From assembly GCF_949628265.1 (NCBI RefSeq), contig NC_088789.1:35333883-35397882 (forward strand): a stretch of 64,000 bases of DNA, given 5' to 3'. This DNA is from Cloeon dipterum (lineage: Eukaryota > Arthropoda > Insecta > Ephemeroptera > Baetidae). Of the stretch, positions 12,396-25,000 are shown in pieces. Below the pieces are notes generated by a model, which saw only the letters and a program-made list of their open reading frames with translations, made no database searches and was not told the origin of the DNA. A program made the position numbers and the translations under genes. Each line of letters opens with the position of its first letter. Within the stretch, counting starts at the first letter, position 1.

Positions 12396-13659
12396 GTTCA
12401 CCTTCGCAACTAAAATTTAAAATCTGGTGTTACTATCCTTACAAATTTAAAAATGATAACTCAACCGCGCTGGTGATTCGTGTTCGTCTGCGTGGCCCAG
12501 AAAAGCTGTAGTGAACACGACAACGAAGTGATGGAGAAGCGTGGGAAAATATGTACCGGATGTTTCCATTCTTCCTGTCTGCAACATGTTGCCAGGAACG
12601 TGATTTCGCAACAAGCTGACCAGTAGCGTTTTAAATAAACAAAACTTGCATACATTTTTGTGCTTTATTATTTTTTTCTGGTCAAAAGATAAATTTCAAA
12701 TAATTAATCATTTGAAGAATTGTGTTTGTATAGAAACAAATAATTAAAATGTTTTGAAGAAATAATTATAAACAGGAATGATTAGGAAATCGGATTTTAA
12801 TAAACCCGATGAGAAGCAGATTTACGTTATGAAAAAAATATTTGTTAATGAAACTGGACTTGAATTCTCCATTTCAGTTTGCTGGAATACGAAAAGCACG
12901 TAACGTTTCAGTTTGGAATCATCTTACATTAAAAAATGATTAGATAATTTCGATTGGGTTGTCTTCTGCGTGACCAAAATGATGCAGCGAATTGCTATGA
13001 TAAAATTTAGCCCACCACACCCCGATCTAGTGCAACAGTCACAAACACACACATCGCGTCCGCACACCAGCTGTTTCCATTCCATTTTTCCGGCAGTGTG
13101 TGACTTATTTTCTGAAGAGAGATGCTTCCGGTTGGGAGCGGTTGCATTCCAATGCAAACGAAATAGAGAAGCGGAGACATCACTACTGACAATGATGCCG
13201 ACGAGATAGAGAGCAATAGACGGAAAAGAATCTTGAGCAGATCATACGTTTTACACAATAATATTTTTCCAATTTTTGGTTCCAGATCTTACTGAAGAAT
13301 AAGTTTATTAAAAAGTTATAACTGTGGGCAACGCAGGGACCACCACATAAGGAACAAAAAAGCACTGGTTTTTCATGATATCCTGAAAGTAACCCCGATG
13401 AGCCACAAATTAAAATAATTCATTACGCAACTCTTGCCTATCATTGGGTGGCGCAAGTGGCACTTCTACGATCCGAAAATATAAAAATAAATATTTTGGG
13501 TTTAAAAATGACACAAAGCTGCACTGTTGTGTCTAATTTTTATTTGATTCTTCATATAAAACACTTATTTAATTTTTTATCGTGTTCTATCTTGAGGCCA
13601 TTCTTCTATTTCCGTTCCTAAGTGTGTACAGGTGTCTGAAAAGGAACCATGTTAATTTC
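12396..13659. other. Intergenic between CTL-3 remnants and CTL-2
   Basis: Contains the CTL-2 proximal promoter region (ETS-like motif at 12556), one upstream module copy (12960-13190) and the array 3'-flank signature at about 13576-13640. No exon was recognised. Confidence 0.5.
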
Positions 13660-13745
13660 TTTTTAAATATCGTACTTCGCAGAGAAAGCGATACGGATCA
13701 TCACACTTATGGGTGGCTGAGCCATCGCCACCAATAATGTTAAGG
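13660..13745 (-). pseudogene. CTLD4 terminal-exon relic fused behind CTL-3
   Basis: The complement of 13677-13740 encodes the tail of a CTLD4 (GGDGSATHKCDDPYRFLCEV in one frame), closest to CTL-5 (22090-22180). It joins almost directly to the degraded linker exon of CTL-3, so exons for CTLD2, CTLD3 and most of CTLD4 have been deleted. Confidence 0.6.
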
Positions 13746-13770
13746 TTGCTTGTGTTAATTAAAAAACTAT

Positions 13771-15244
13771 TTAGATTGAAATAATATGTGAAATGTAGGT
13801 TTTGCACGAAAACGTTGGGCATTCTGGAAATAATGCACATCCAACAGCTTTTAATTGGGTCTAAATATTTGTTTGAAGAGAAGCATTTGTTGTCTAGCGT
13901 TTAAGGCTTACCTCGCATACGTATTGGTAAGAAGTATTGCAGACATTATCGTTCATTAAGAGGTTTTCAGGTGGAGTGCCTGTCCTCAAACTCATTTCCA
14001 TGCAATGCTCGCTATTTTGCCAATTGTCGGGATTTCCTGGCCTGAATATAAGGTTGGACGTGACGTTGATCACCGGCTGGTTCATGCACCAAATGAAGAA
14101 GCCGCTTGTGTGTATGTTACTTGCCGCTGTCCACCAGATACTATAGAAGTCGTACTTCAGAACTGAAAAAACAGTTAAAATTCTCTTTTCTTCGTTAAAT
14201 CGTTATAAAACCAGTGAGCATTCTAGAAAAGCACAAATATTCTTCGGTGGTTTCAAAGGTCACCAGTTTCATATTCAGCTCGCAGCATCGAGAAGCTGCT
14301 GCTGCCCAGTCTAACTGAATTGTTTGGTTATTTTCGGGACCATTGCACAAATTATTTCAGTTACCTCATCGTCACTAAAAAAGTACAAACTGTCACAGGC
14401 GGTATGCAAAGCTCCTCCAATGGTGTCTTCGACAGTTGCTACACGTAGAGAACTTAATAAATCTAGACATTTTTTGAGCAAGGTTTTACTTATGTTTATG
14501 TGGTTGCTGGCATCGAGTAACGAAGGCTGTCACATTTTTAGGCTCAATAATAGGTCATCAGTTTAGTAAAATAATTTACGTCTGTCACACACGTGTATGG
14601 CAAGCATGGAGTCGTACTTGTTAAAGCAGTTGTAGTAGTTGTGGTTGAAGTTGAGGTTGAAGTTGATGTTGAAGTCGAGGTTGAAGTTGAAGTTGACGAA
14701 TCAGTCGTGGTGGTAGCCTCTGCAGTTGTGGGAGGCGGTGTAGTGGTTTCTTATTCAATTCAAAGTTCAGTTACACATTAAATGCTACATTATTATTAGA
14801 ATTTACTGGTTTCCTGGCTGGTTGAGCTGCTGACAAGCGTAGTGGTTATAATTGCTCTTCTCTTTGTCTTGAGGATGTTACAGAAAGATTCAAGTTTTAC
14901 TTATTCTTGAATTTAATCTTTATTTAATGCGTACCGTAAGCAAGCTGGTTTGCTTGATTGGGGTGGTGGTGGTGGTTGAGTTGCAGTCGCCAGGGGTGCC
15001 AGAGCAGCATTTTTGGATGAATGCCCTGCGGTTGGTAACCACCCGTACTGCAAAATAGATTGCAAATGATTACAATTTTGATTATCTGATTGAAACATAC
15101 CGATTTCTATACGAAGTATTTTAGGAACAGCCGCTGAAATCATCTGAGAGAAGAAATTAATCTGATCAAAAAAGGGGCACATCGAGTTTTTACGGTTGAA
15201 AAGAGGAGCACTACGCCTGCCACAAGCACAGGTCTCCACAGCAT
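13771..15244 (-). CDS. CTL-3: short array member with mucin stalk and a single CTLD
   Basis: Exons 1-9 of the array plan are present: start MLWRPVLVAGVVLLFST, QKCCSGTPGDCN motif, mucin exon 14580-14749 (Thr-Ser rich, ends CLPYTCVTD), CTLD1 core 13912-14162. CTLD1 carries NPD where most paralogs have QPD, and ND before Cys. The linker exon still begins with a normal acceptor and reads GCALFPECPTFSCKT, then runs to a TAA at 13771. If spliced this way the product is a one-domain lectin of roughly 310 aa; alternatively the gene is a truncated pseudogene. The AACATAA/GTAAAA donor after the short PSLLDA exon differs from the usual one by an in-frame three-base addition. Confidence 0.6.
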
Positions 15245-16095
15245 TTTCACCTTCGCAACTGAAATTTAAAATCTGGTGTTACTATCCTTACAAATTTCGA
15301 AATAACAACTCAACCGCGCTGGTGATTCGTGTTCGTCTGCGTTGCCCAGAAAAGCTGTAGTGAACACGACAACGAAGTGATGGAGAAGCGTGGGAAAATA
15401 TGTACCGGATGTTTCCATTCTTCCTGTCTGCAACATGTTGCCAGGAACATGATTTCGCAACAAGCTGACCAGTAGCGTTCTAAATAAACAAAGCTTGCGA
15501 AAATATATGTGCTTGTTTCTTTATTTGGTCAAAAGTCTGTGCAGTGCAGGCCATGCAATCTCAAAACAAATTTTTTGAAAAGTCATGTGTTTATAAAAAC
15601 AACTAGCTAAAACTTTTTTATGAAATAATTATAAACAATAATGATGAGAAATTGGATTTTAAATAGACTTTGCTTAACTTTGTGAGAAGCAAAGATTTTT
15701 TTGTGAATTATTTTTCTATGCAAATTGAATTAAATACAAAATTTGAGGTTCATTGAAAACGATCAGCATGTTAAACTGAAGCCTCTCGAACCATTTTGAT
15801 AGATTGCTGCAATTCATTTGTTTTCGGCGTGACCGAAATGTTGCAGCGAATGTTTTTTGATAAAATTCAGTGTACCACAGCGGCGCGATCTAGTGCAACA
15901 GCGTCCAACACACACACATAGCGTCCGCACACCACTTGTTTCCATTCCTTTCTGCCGGTGTGTACTAGAGAGAGATATTTCCGGTTAGGAACAGTTGCGT
16001 TTTCCAATAAAACGAAATAAAGTAGACGCGGAGACATCACAAACTTGTATTTCATTTTTTATTTAATTGAACATTAAACAAAATAATTTTATTTT
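15245..16095. other. Intergenic upstream of CTL-3
   Basis: Holds the CTL-3 promoter region, which is nearly identical to that of CTL-2 over about 15270-15490 (compare 12420-12640), and an upstream module copy at 15828-16045. No coding exon was seen. Confidence 0.5.
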
Positions 16096-16591
16096 TTTTC
16101 GTGTTCTATCTTGAGACCATCCTTCTTTTTCTATTCCTAAATCTTCACAGGTTTCTGTGGAAAGGAACGATGTTAATTTCAGCTGCTGACAAGCCTATAG
16201 TTGATATAATTGCCCTTCTCTTTGTCTTGAGGATTACAGAAAGATTCTAGTTTTTGTGAAACTAAAATTAAATAATGTTTGAATGCATACCGTCATAATG
16301 TTGCTGATTGGGGTGGTGGTGGTCGAGTTGCAGTCGCCAGGGGTGCCAGAGCAGCATTTTTGGATGAAGACCCTTCGGTTAGAAATCACTCGCACTGTGA
16401 AACAACTTGCAAATGCTAGAAATTTTAACTATCGAATTATTCACATACCGATTTCTATACGAAGTATTTTAGGAAAAGCCGCTGTAAAGATCTGAAAGGA
16501 GAAATTAATTAAACCAAAAGGGGGCACATCGAGTTATTACGGTTGAAAAGAAGAGCAATGCACCTGACACGAGCACAGGTCTCCACAGCAT
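16096..16591 (-). pseudogene. 5'-only fragment of a lectin array gene
   Basis: ATG at 16589-16591 (start MLWRPVLVSGALL) is followed by the counterparts of exon 2 (about 16449-16490), exon 3 with the QKCCSGTPGDCN motif (about 16283-16395) and exon 4 (about 16180-16250). At about 16175 homology stops abruptly and passes straight into the array 3'-flank signature (16096-16165). All lectin-domain exons are missing. If transcribed, it would give only a short secreted peptide. Confidence 0.7.
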
Positions 16592-17660
16592 GTTCATCTC
16601 AGAAATATTTCCTTCGCAACTGAAATTTAAAATCTGGGTTTTCGGTCGTTAGATATTAACTTTTTGAAGCATAAGTGAATGAATTTATGTCCGTTTTGAA
16701 GGAGTAATTCTTAACAGGAATGAACAGCGAATATTAAATATCTCACTAAACCCACAAGCACATATTTTTTATGAAATATATGGATGACTAGAATTTAATT
16801 TAAAGTTCAAGATGGTTGGAATTCGAAGAGCATGTTACGATTTAGTCTGGATTCATCTTACCCTTAGCAATAATCAGATTGATTTGTATTCTGCGAGACC
16901 TAAATGCTTTAGAGATTGGTATTTGATAAAATTCAGCTTACCACTCCGCGTTCTAGTGAAAGAGTCTGACAAATCGTCTGTTCATCGGGTGTTTCCATTC
17001 TTCCGGTGTGTGACGTATTTCATGAAAGTGGTTTTTTCCCAATAAACCTAACAGCAGTAATTGCATTTCCAAATCAATTGAAGTGGGGAAGCGGAGAAAT
17101 GCATCACTATGCACTGAGTGACATAAAATGAGTAACATTTTTGCTGACCATAGGAAGCAGAAGAGAGCAAATCACTGAATAAAAACCTGGGAAGATCATA
17201 AATTGTACACAATATTGTTTTTCCATGTTTATACTCTCGATCGTATAGAAGAATAATTTGAATAAATAGCTAAAATTGTATGCCACGAAAAGACTAGCTC
17301 ATTATCAAACGAAAGGAGTAAAAAAACTCTGGTTTTAATTGTTTTCTGAAACTGACTTTAATATTTATAGTTTGGGTTTGAGCCACGAATTAAAATTATG
17401 CTTATTACAACTCTTGCGTTTCATTGCGTGACGGAGGTAGCATTCCTTCGATTGGAAAGTAATAAAATAACTATTGTAGGTTTAAAAATGACAAAATTTC
17501 TGCTCCGTCGTATTTGAATTTTATTTGAGTGAACACCGCACACAATAATTTCATTTTTTAACTCGTTCTATCTTGAGGCCATCTCATTATTAAATAAAAT
17601 GACACAGTAAACACCCAGCAAGTCAGCAAAGTTAAGCAGGTTGCTGGAAAGAGATGTAAA
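16592..17660. other. Intergenic between the 5' fragment and CTL-4
   Basis: Contains an upstream module copy (16895-17110) and a block (17180-17570) repeated at 7660-8035. The array 3'-flank signature lies at about 17560. No gene seen. Confidence 0.45.
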
Positions 17661-20600
17661 TTACTGAGGAAGAAAAACTTGAAAAGATGAAAATACCTCG
17701 CAAAGAAAACGTGCTGTTCTATTACAGAACAAGTCAATGAAATAGGTATTCGAGGCATCGCCGCCGTTCACTTGCAAGTTGAGGCAATTTTCCTCATAGG
17801 GCATATTCGGCTCTCCTGCGCCAAAATGCAGTTCAATGGTAGACAACGTTCCTGAAGGGCACCAACCGAATTTGTTGACGCATCCCACTCCGACGTTGGT
17901 CCCCGAGGTCCAAAGGGAAACACCGGACCAACCAGTGGCTGAAATTGAGATGATGAATATGGTAACCCGTTACATTTTTGTTGAAACGCTGACAAATGAA
18001 GCCGTTGTGCAGACAAACACGCTCGGCATGCGTCTCGACCGAGACGAGTTCCATTCCAAATGCACAGCACGTGTAGTACGCGTCCTTGTAAGACATCTGA
18101 ACAAAAAACCGGTTTCAAGAAAAATTGTAATCGAATTGAAATATCTCGTACCGAATCTTTGTGGTAGAAGTATTTCCGGCCGCAAAACGTTTGGAACTGC
18201 CCATCAGGTCCTTTAATTTTATATAAGAAACAATTAAGGTCTAATTTTTATAATTTCTTACCTGACATTGACGTCACCTGAGCAGCTTTGCTGGGCTAAG
18301 TGAAAAGAATATTGAAATCTATTTTTGCGGCTTCCTAATTATTTGTTTACTTCAACCGTGCAGTTGTGGTCATAGCAAGGGACCGATGTGCACACTTTTG
18401 GCGTCTAAGAAAAACAATGAATTAATTTTCAGCCTAATTATTTCTGTACCTGGCAGATAAAGTTGTTCAAATCAGAGCAAGGAGCGTCGTCTATGAAGGC
18501 TGCACTCAGGCCGTAGGACGCGGCCGTTTCGAAGTGCGAATAAACACACCACTGCAGCTCGTTTATGTTGTCAGGCTGGTTGCTTTTCCTTTTAAAAAAC
18601 CAATTAAAATCCAAACAATTAACGTAAAAAGAACCATTTGGTGTCGTTTAAAAAGAAGGTTGTGCCTGTGGAACAGTAATTGTAGTGGAAGTTGCAGTCC
18701 AGTTGCGTTCCACTCGTCCAAAAATTCTTGTTGGTCTTCAGCAAATCTACCTATAGAATTAAAACTGGAATTTTTTCCTGTGTATAGTGTTCACTATTGT
18801 TGTTGTTTAAATTGAAGATGTCCTGCATTTCCTGGTCCGTCGCAATTGAGAGCAGATCCATTCCTAAATTGCAGCAAATGTTGTAGGCCTCTGCCCAGGA
18901 CACCTGCTCCACTTAGTTGATTTTATTGTTAAAGAAATTGGACTGAACAAACCGTGGCCTGTGTATAGAAAAGATAGGTTTTATCTGTTCCACTCGCATA
19001 TCGACCGTAGTTAAAGGCGTCTGGATTAATTTTTATCAGAATTTAATATAGGAGAAAAGATGATTCATACCAAGAAGTTCTCCTTTCGAGTTGAAAAGGA
19101 TGTCCTTTTAACAAACTCGTGATTTAGGAGTCTTTTTAATAACCTCAACAAACCTGTTTGACACATGTAGATTTACTTGGGCACGTAGGAATGCAATCTG
19201 GTTGACTCCCCTTTTTAACAAAATGATTATCGGCAAGGAGTTATTTTCAATGATACTTCGCAGATGAAGTTTCGAATCTCCGTGCATTTCTGATCATTGA
19301 ACGTCATCAGAGTTGGATCGATTGCCATCTTCATGTCCAAGCAGCGCTCTGTCAGCGGGTTGTCGGGCATTGCAGACTGCCAGTTGTTAAAGTTTTGATA
19401 AAGCAGCGTTCTCGAGCCGCAAAATCCGTAGGTGAACTCGCAGCCGAATCCATTATTCGTTCCTGACGTCCAGTAGAAGTTGGTTGTGTCCTTTAATTGG
19501 ACTATTAAGTTTTAATAAGTATTTTTTATATTTATTATCAAGTTGTTAATGCCTTTGTTCATGGCAGCCAAGCAGGATAGTTCTTGAAACGATTCAACGC
19601 TCAACAATTGCATTCCGTACTTGCAACATTCGGTTTGGGCGTCGTTCCAGTTTTTCGCCACCTTGGAAATGAAATACTGACGCCCGCAAGCCGACCTGAA
19701 CACGCCATCAGAGTTGCCTGATTTTTAAAATAAAAAATACAATATAGTTCCAAGAAAGACTGTAAACAAACTTTGCCAATTCTGTGAGTTGCTGAGTTTA
19801 ATTGCGTCTGTTTGGCACTGAGCCGTTGGGCATTCCGGAAATGCACATCCAACAGCTTTGGTCTAAATATTTGTGAGAAGAGAGGCATTTTCTGTACCGT
19901 TTAATACTTACCTCGCAAACGAATCGGGTTTGGTAAGTATCGCAGGGAATATCGTTCATCAAGAGGTTGTCGGGTGGCGTGCCTGTTCCCAGGACCATTT
20001 CCATGCAGTGCTCGTTGTTTTGCCAATTGTCCGGTTGGTTTGGTAAAAATTTGATGTCGGAGGGGACGTTGATCACCGGCTGGTTCATGCACCAAATGAA
20101 CTGGCCGCTCGTGTGTACGTTGCTTCCCGCTGTCCACCAGGTGGTACTCAAGTCGTAGTTCAGAGCTGAAGAACAGTTAAAATTCTCGTTTCTTTGTTAA
20201 ATCGTTATTAAACCAGTGAGCATTGTGGAAAAGCACACATATTCCGCGGCGGTTTCAAAGGTGACCAGTTTCATGTTCCGCTCGCAGCATTGAGAAGCGG
20301 CTGCTGCCCAGTCTAACTAAATTTTTTGTCACTTTCGGTTCCAAGCTCAAATTATTTTAGTTACTGCAGCGTCACTGAAAAAGTACAAGGAGTCACAGGC
20401 GTTACGCAAAGCTCCTCCAATGGTGGCTCCGACAGATGCTACGTAGAGAACAACATTAATTAAGGTATTTTTTTGAGCAGATTCAACTTACTGTTAATGT
20501 AGTTGTTAGCATCAAGTAACGAAGGCTGTCAAAATAATAATAAATAAATACTAATAAACCATCAATTGAGTTACAAGAAATTACCTGTGTCACACACGTG

Positions 20601-21344
20601 TATGGTAGACATGGAGGCGTAGTTGTGGTAGTTGTTGTTGATTTCGTGGTTGTAGTTGAAGAAGTTGTTGTTGTTGTTGATTTCATGGTTGTAGTTGAAG
20701 AAGTTGTTGTTGATGTCATGGTTGTAGTTGAAGTTTTAGTAGTTTTTGAGGTTGAAGTTGAGGTTGTCGGGGTCGATTCAGTCGTGGTTGTAGCCTCAAC
20801 GGTTGTGGGAGGCGCTGTGGTTATTTCGACGACTGATGTTGTTGTTTCTTTTTAAATTCAAATTTCAGGTACAATTTTTGCTTCTTTGATTAATATTTTT
20901 ACTGGTTTTCTTGCTGGAGGATCTGCTGACAAGCGTTGTTGTAATAATTGCTCTTCTCTTTGTCTTGGGAATTACAGTATGATTGAAGTTTTTATAATTC
21001 TTATTGTTAGATATAATCTGATATCAAAGCCTACCGTCGTCAAGCCTGTTTGCTTGATTGGGGTGGTGGTGGTCGAGTTGCAGTCGCCAGGGGTACCAGA
21101 GCAGCATTTTTGGATGTAGACTCTGCGGTTGGTAATCACTCGCACTGCGAAACAACTTGCAAATGCTAAAGTTTTTAATTATCTGCTTGAATCATACCGA
21201 TTTCTATGCGAACTATTTTAGGAAGAGCCGCTGTAAAGATCTGAAAGGAGAAATTAATCAAACCAAAAAGGGGGTACATCGAGCTATTATTACGGTTGAA
21301 AAGAAGAGCACTGCACCTGCCACAAGGACAGGTCTCCACAGCAT
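17661..21344 (-). CDS. CTL-4: secreted mucin-like protein with four C-type lectin domains
   Basis: All exons of the array plan are present. Key exons: mucin 20585-20847, CTLD1 core 19912-20165, CTLD2 core 19257-19501, CTLD3 core 18450-18588, CTLD4 terminal 17661-17938. Start is MLWRPVLVAGAVLF. The mucin exon mixes TTTM and KSTTTTT blocks, with lysines absent from CTL-1. Motifs: QPD, MPD, QPD, EPN. CTLD2 and its flanking introns are almost identical to those of CTL-1 and CTL-2, whereas CTLD3 (for example the IDDAPC segment) is closest to CTL-1, suggesting recent exchange. The CTLD2 exon pair again uses a GC donor. The start codon lies only about 40 bp from an upstream module copy, so intergenic DNA has been deleted here. 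Confidence 0.85.
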
Positions 21345-22070
21345 ATTCACCTTCACAACTGAACTTAAAAATCTGTTTTAAAGACTTCGAGACCTAAATG
21401 CTTTAGAGAATGATATTTGATAAAATTCAGCCTAACACTTCACGTTCTAGTGCAAGAGTCAGAGCTACGTCTGCACATCGGGTGTTTCCATTCTTCCGGT
21501 GTGTGACGTATTCCATGAGAGTGGTTTTTTCCAATTAGCCAAATAGCAGTTTTCAAATTAATTGAAACAGAAAAGCGGAGTCATCACTATACAGTGTGTG
21601 AATTAAAATGATTAAAATTTTGCTGACGAGGAAGCAGAAGAGAGCAAAACACTGAATAGAAACTTGGGCAGTTCGTAAATTTTACACAATATTTTATTTC
21701 CAATTTTTTTTTATTCACAATCGTACAGAAGAAGAAATTAAATAAATAACTAAAATAGTAAGTGACGTAAAGACCAGCTTATTTCCATTCTTAAAGAGTG
21801 AAGTACTCGAGCTAACCTTAATATTTTTATTTTACGTTTTAGCCACAAATTAAAATTATTCGTATCGCAACTCTTGCGCTTCATTGCTTAGCGCAAAGAA
21901 TGATATTTATATTTTAGGTTTAAAAATGACAAAATTACTGCACCGTTGTATGTAATTTTTATTTGAGAGAGCATAACAAAATATATTCTATCTCGAGGCC
22001 ATCCTTCCATTTCCGTTTCTAAATCTACACAGGTTGCTGTGAAAGAGCGATGTCAAACTTTTATCATAAA
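21345..22070. other. Intergenic between CTL-4 and CTL-5
   Basis: Upstream module at 21383-21610, then sequence resembling 7660-8035 and 17180-17570, then the array 3'-flank signature near 21990-22050. No gene seen. Confidence 0.45.
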
Positions 22071-25000
22071 TCATAAATTTCTTTTAAAATATACTTCGCA
22101 GAGAAAACGAGATGCAATATCACACGGGTAGTTGTTGAAATGGGTTGCCGAGCCATCTCCACCCACAATGTTCAGGTGGACGCAACTCTCGACGTAAGGC
22201 AGGTCAGGCTGTGTCGCACCCCATTTGGCGTCACTGCCCAGAAAAGTTCCATCTGGGCACCAGCCGAACTTGCCGACGCACCCGATTCCGTTGTCCGTTC
22301 CCGAAGTCCAAACGGAGCCTGCGGTCCAACCGGCGGCTGGATTGGATTTAATTTGGAATTTATAAATAGAGAAGTTTAAAAAATTGAACAGAAAAGTTTA
22401 CTCATGAATCCGTTGTGTATGCAAACTCGTTCAGCGTCCGTCTCGACAGAAACGAGTTTCATCCCGAATTTGCAGCACTCGTAATACGCGTCTTTGCTAG
22501 TTTTCTGAAATTTTTTTAGGGTTGATAAGAAAAAGGAGGCATAAAGTTGAATCCTATACTGAGTCTTTGTGGTAGAAGTATTTTCGTCCGCAAAACGTTC
22601 CAAACTGTCCATCCGGACCTTTAAAAATGCAAAGATTAATTTTTTTCTTTTTAAAATAAAGATTTTTACGAATACCTGACATTGCTGTCACTTGGGCAGA
22701 TTTGGTGGGCTGAAAAATATTTAAATATTGGGTTCAAATATTAAAATTTTAGAATTACATCGACGGTGCAGTTGTAATCGAAGCAAGGAACCGAGTTACA
22801 GGGTGTGGCTGGCATCTAATAAATAAGAAGAATTTCAGTGAAGGTTTAATTTAAAAATTAATAGTACCTGGCAAATGAAGTTGTGCGAGTTGGTGCAAGG
22901 CACGTCATCGAGATAGGCCGCACTCAGGCTGTAGGACGCGGCCGGCCCGAAATGCGAATTGACGCACCACTGCTGCTCGTTCGTGTTGTCCGGCTGGTTC
23001 GTGTTCCTGTTGTTGGAAAACGTCAGACCGTAAAGAAAGTATTAAAATTCTGTTTCAACCATTTTAAGTCGTCCCAAGAGAACATAGTTCCGGTTGAGCA
23101 GTAGTTGTAGCGGAAGTTGCAGCCTAATTGCGTTCCGCTCGTCCAAAAATCCAAGTTGTACTTGAGCAAATCTTGAAACATATTCTAAAATGAGCAAATT
23201 TCTTAAAGTTCAATTCGATTTACTGTTGTTATTGTTCAGGTTGAAGACGTTTTGCATTTCCTGGTCGGACGCAACCGAGAGCAATTCCATTCCTATGGAA
23301 CAGCACGTGTTGTAGGCTGCCGTCCAAGTTAGCTGGACCATATATTTAAATTAATTAAAAATTAAAATTATAAAAATGTTAACCGCGTATTTGGTGCCGT
23401 ATAGATAGGTTTTGTCTGTTCCAGTCGCCCACCGTCCGTAGCTAAATGCGTCTAAGGAGCAAGTTTAAGGTCATAAATTCTAGAGTAAAATAGATTCATA
23501 CTCAGCAGTTGTCCTTTCGAGTTGAAATTATCGTTCTAGATTATCAGAAATTAAAGTAAAATGTTTTTAAGTATCAGAAACTTTTACTTGTTTGACGCAA
23601 GTTGATTTGCTTGGACAAGTAGGACTGCATTCACTTTGATCGCCCTTTTAAAATTTTATTAAATCGAAATAAATGTTATCCTTTTATGTTTTTCTACCTC
23701 GCAGATGAATAATCGTGTTTGTGCGCAGTCAAAGTCATTGAAAACCATCAGTTTCGGGTCGAATTCCATTTTCATCTCCATGCAACGTTCCGTCAACGGA
23801 TTTGCAGGCTGTCCCGGCGTCCAGTTTGAGAAATTTTGGTACAGAAGCGTCATCGAGCCGCAAAACCCGTATGTAAATTCGCAGCCGAAGCCCTGATTTG
23901 TGCCTGAAGTCCAGAAAGAGTTGGTCTTGTCTTTCAACTGGACTATTTTAATTTAATTAGTGTCAGTTCCCGTCTTTAGTTTTAAAACCTTTGTTCATGG
24001 CAGCCAAGCAGGATAGTTCTTGAAACGATTCGACGCTCAACAACTTCATTCCGTACTTGCAGCATTCTGTTTGGGCGTCGTTCCAGTTTTTCGCCACCTT
24101 GGAAATGAAATACTGACGCCCGCAAGCCGACCTGAACACGCCGTCAGAGTTGCCTGAGATCATGATGATTTTAATAATTCTAAAAAAGAGATATGACACT
24201 GTCAAACTTTGCCAGTTTTGCGAATTGCTGAGTTTCGCAGCTTCCGTTTGGCACGGCACCGTCGGACATTGAGGAAACGGACAGCCCAAAGCAGGTGTCT
24301 AGAATTTAACCTATAATAAAAGACCGTTAAAATTTGATCCTATTTTATACCTCGCAAATGTATCTGCTTGAGAAGGCATTGACGCAGGGACGGTCGTTCA
24401 GCAGAAGGTTATTCGGGGGTGTGCCTCCTCCCACGATCATTTCATTGCAGTTTTCATTTCCTTGAAAGTTGTTTGGCTCGTTTGCTGCGTATTTTACGTC
24501 CGAGGTGATGTTGACTACAGGGTCGGCCGTGCACCAAACGAAGTATCCACTGAACTTATTGCTCCCGGATGTCCACCATGAGCCTCCAATGCCGTAGTTT
24601 GGCACTTGGAAAATTTCACCAAATTAAAATATTTGGGTTTTTTTCGAGTTTAGAACTCACGACTTATCATTTTGGCGAGACAAAGGTATTCCGCGGCGGT
24701 TTCTATGCTTAGAAGCTTCATATTGCGCGCACAGCATTGCGAAGCGGCGTTCGGCCAGTCAACCTGATTTTTTATTGATTGGGATAAGTTCTATATAGAA
24801 ATGATTTGTTGTCTTACCCCAGAATCACTGAAAAAGTACATTCTGTCACAGGCGAATCGAAAAACGCCACCAACAGGGGCGCCAACTGCGGCTGTGTGCA
24901 AAAGAAATTATTTTAATATTCATTTTCAAGGTTAAAGTACTCTTTATGTAGCCATTAGCGTCCAGCAATGAGGGCTGTAAATCATATTTTAGTTTAGAAA

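Noticed and set aside
22140-22379. Plus-strand 79-codon frame at the CTL-5 3' end
   Set aside because: It is the complement of the CTLD4 terminal exon (GWTAGSVWTSG through FLCEV), which carries all CTLD landmarks.
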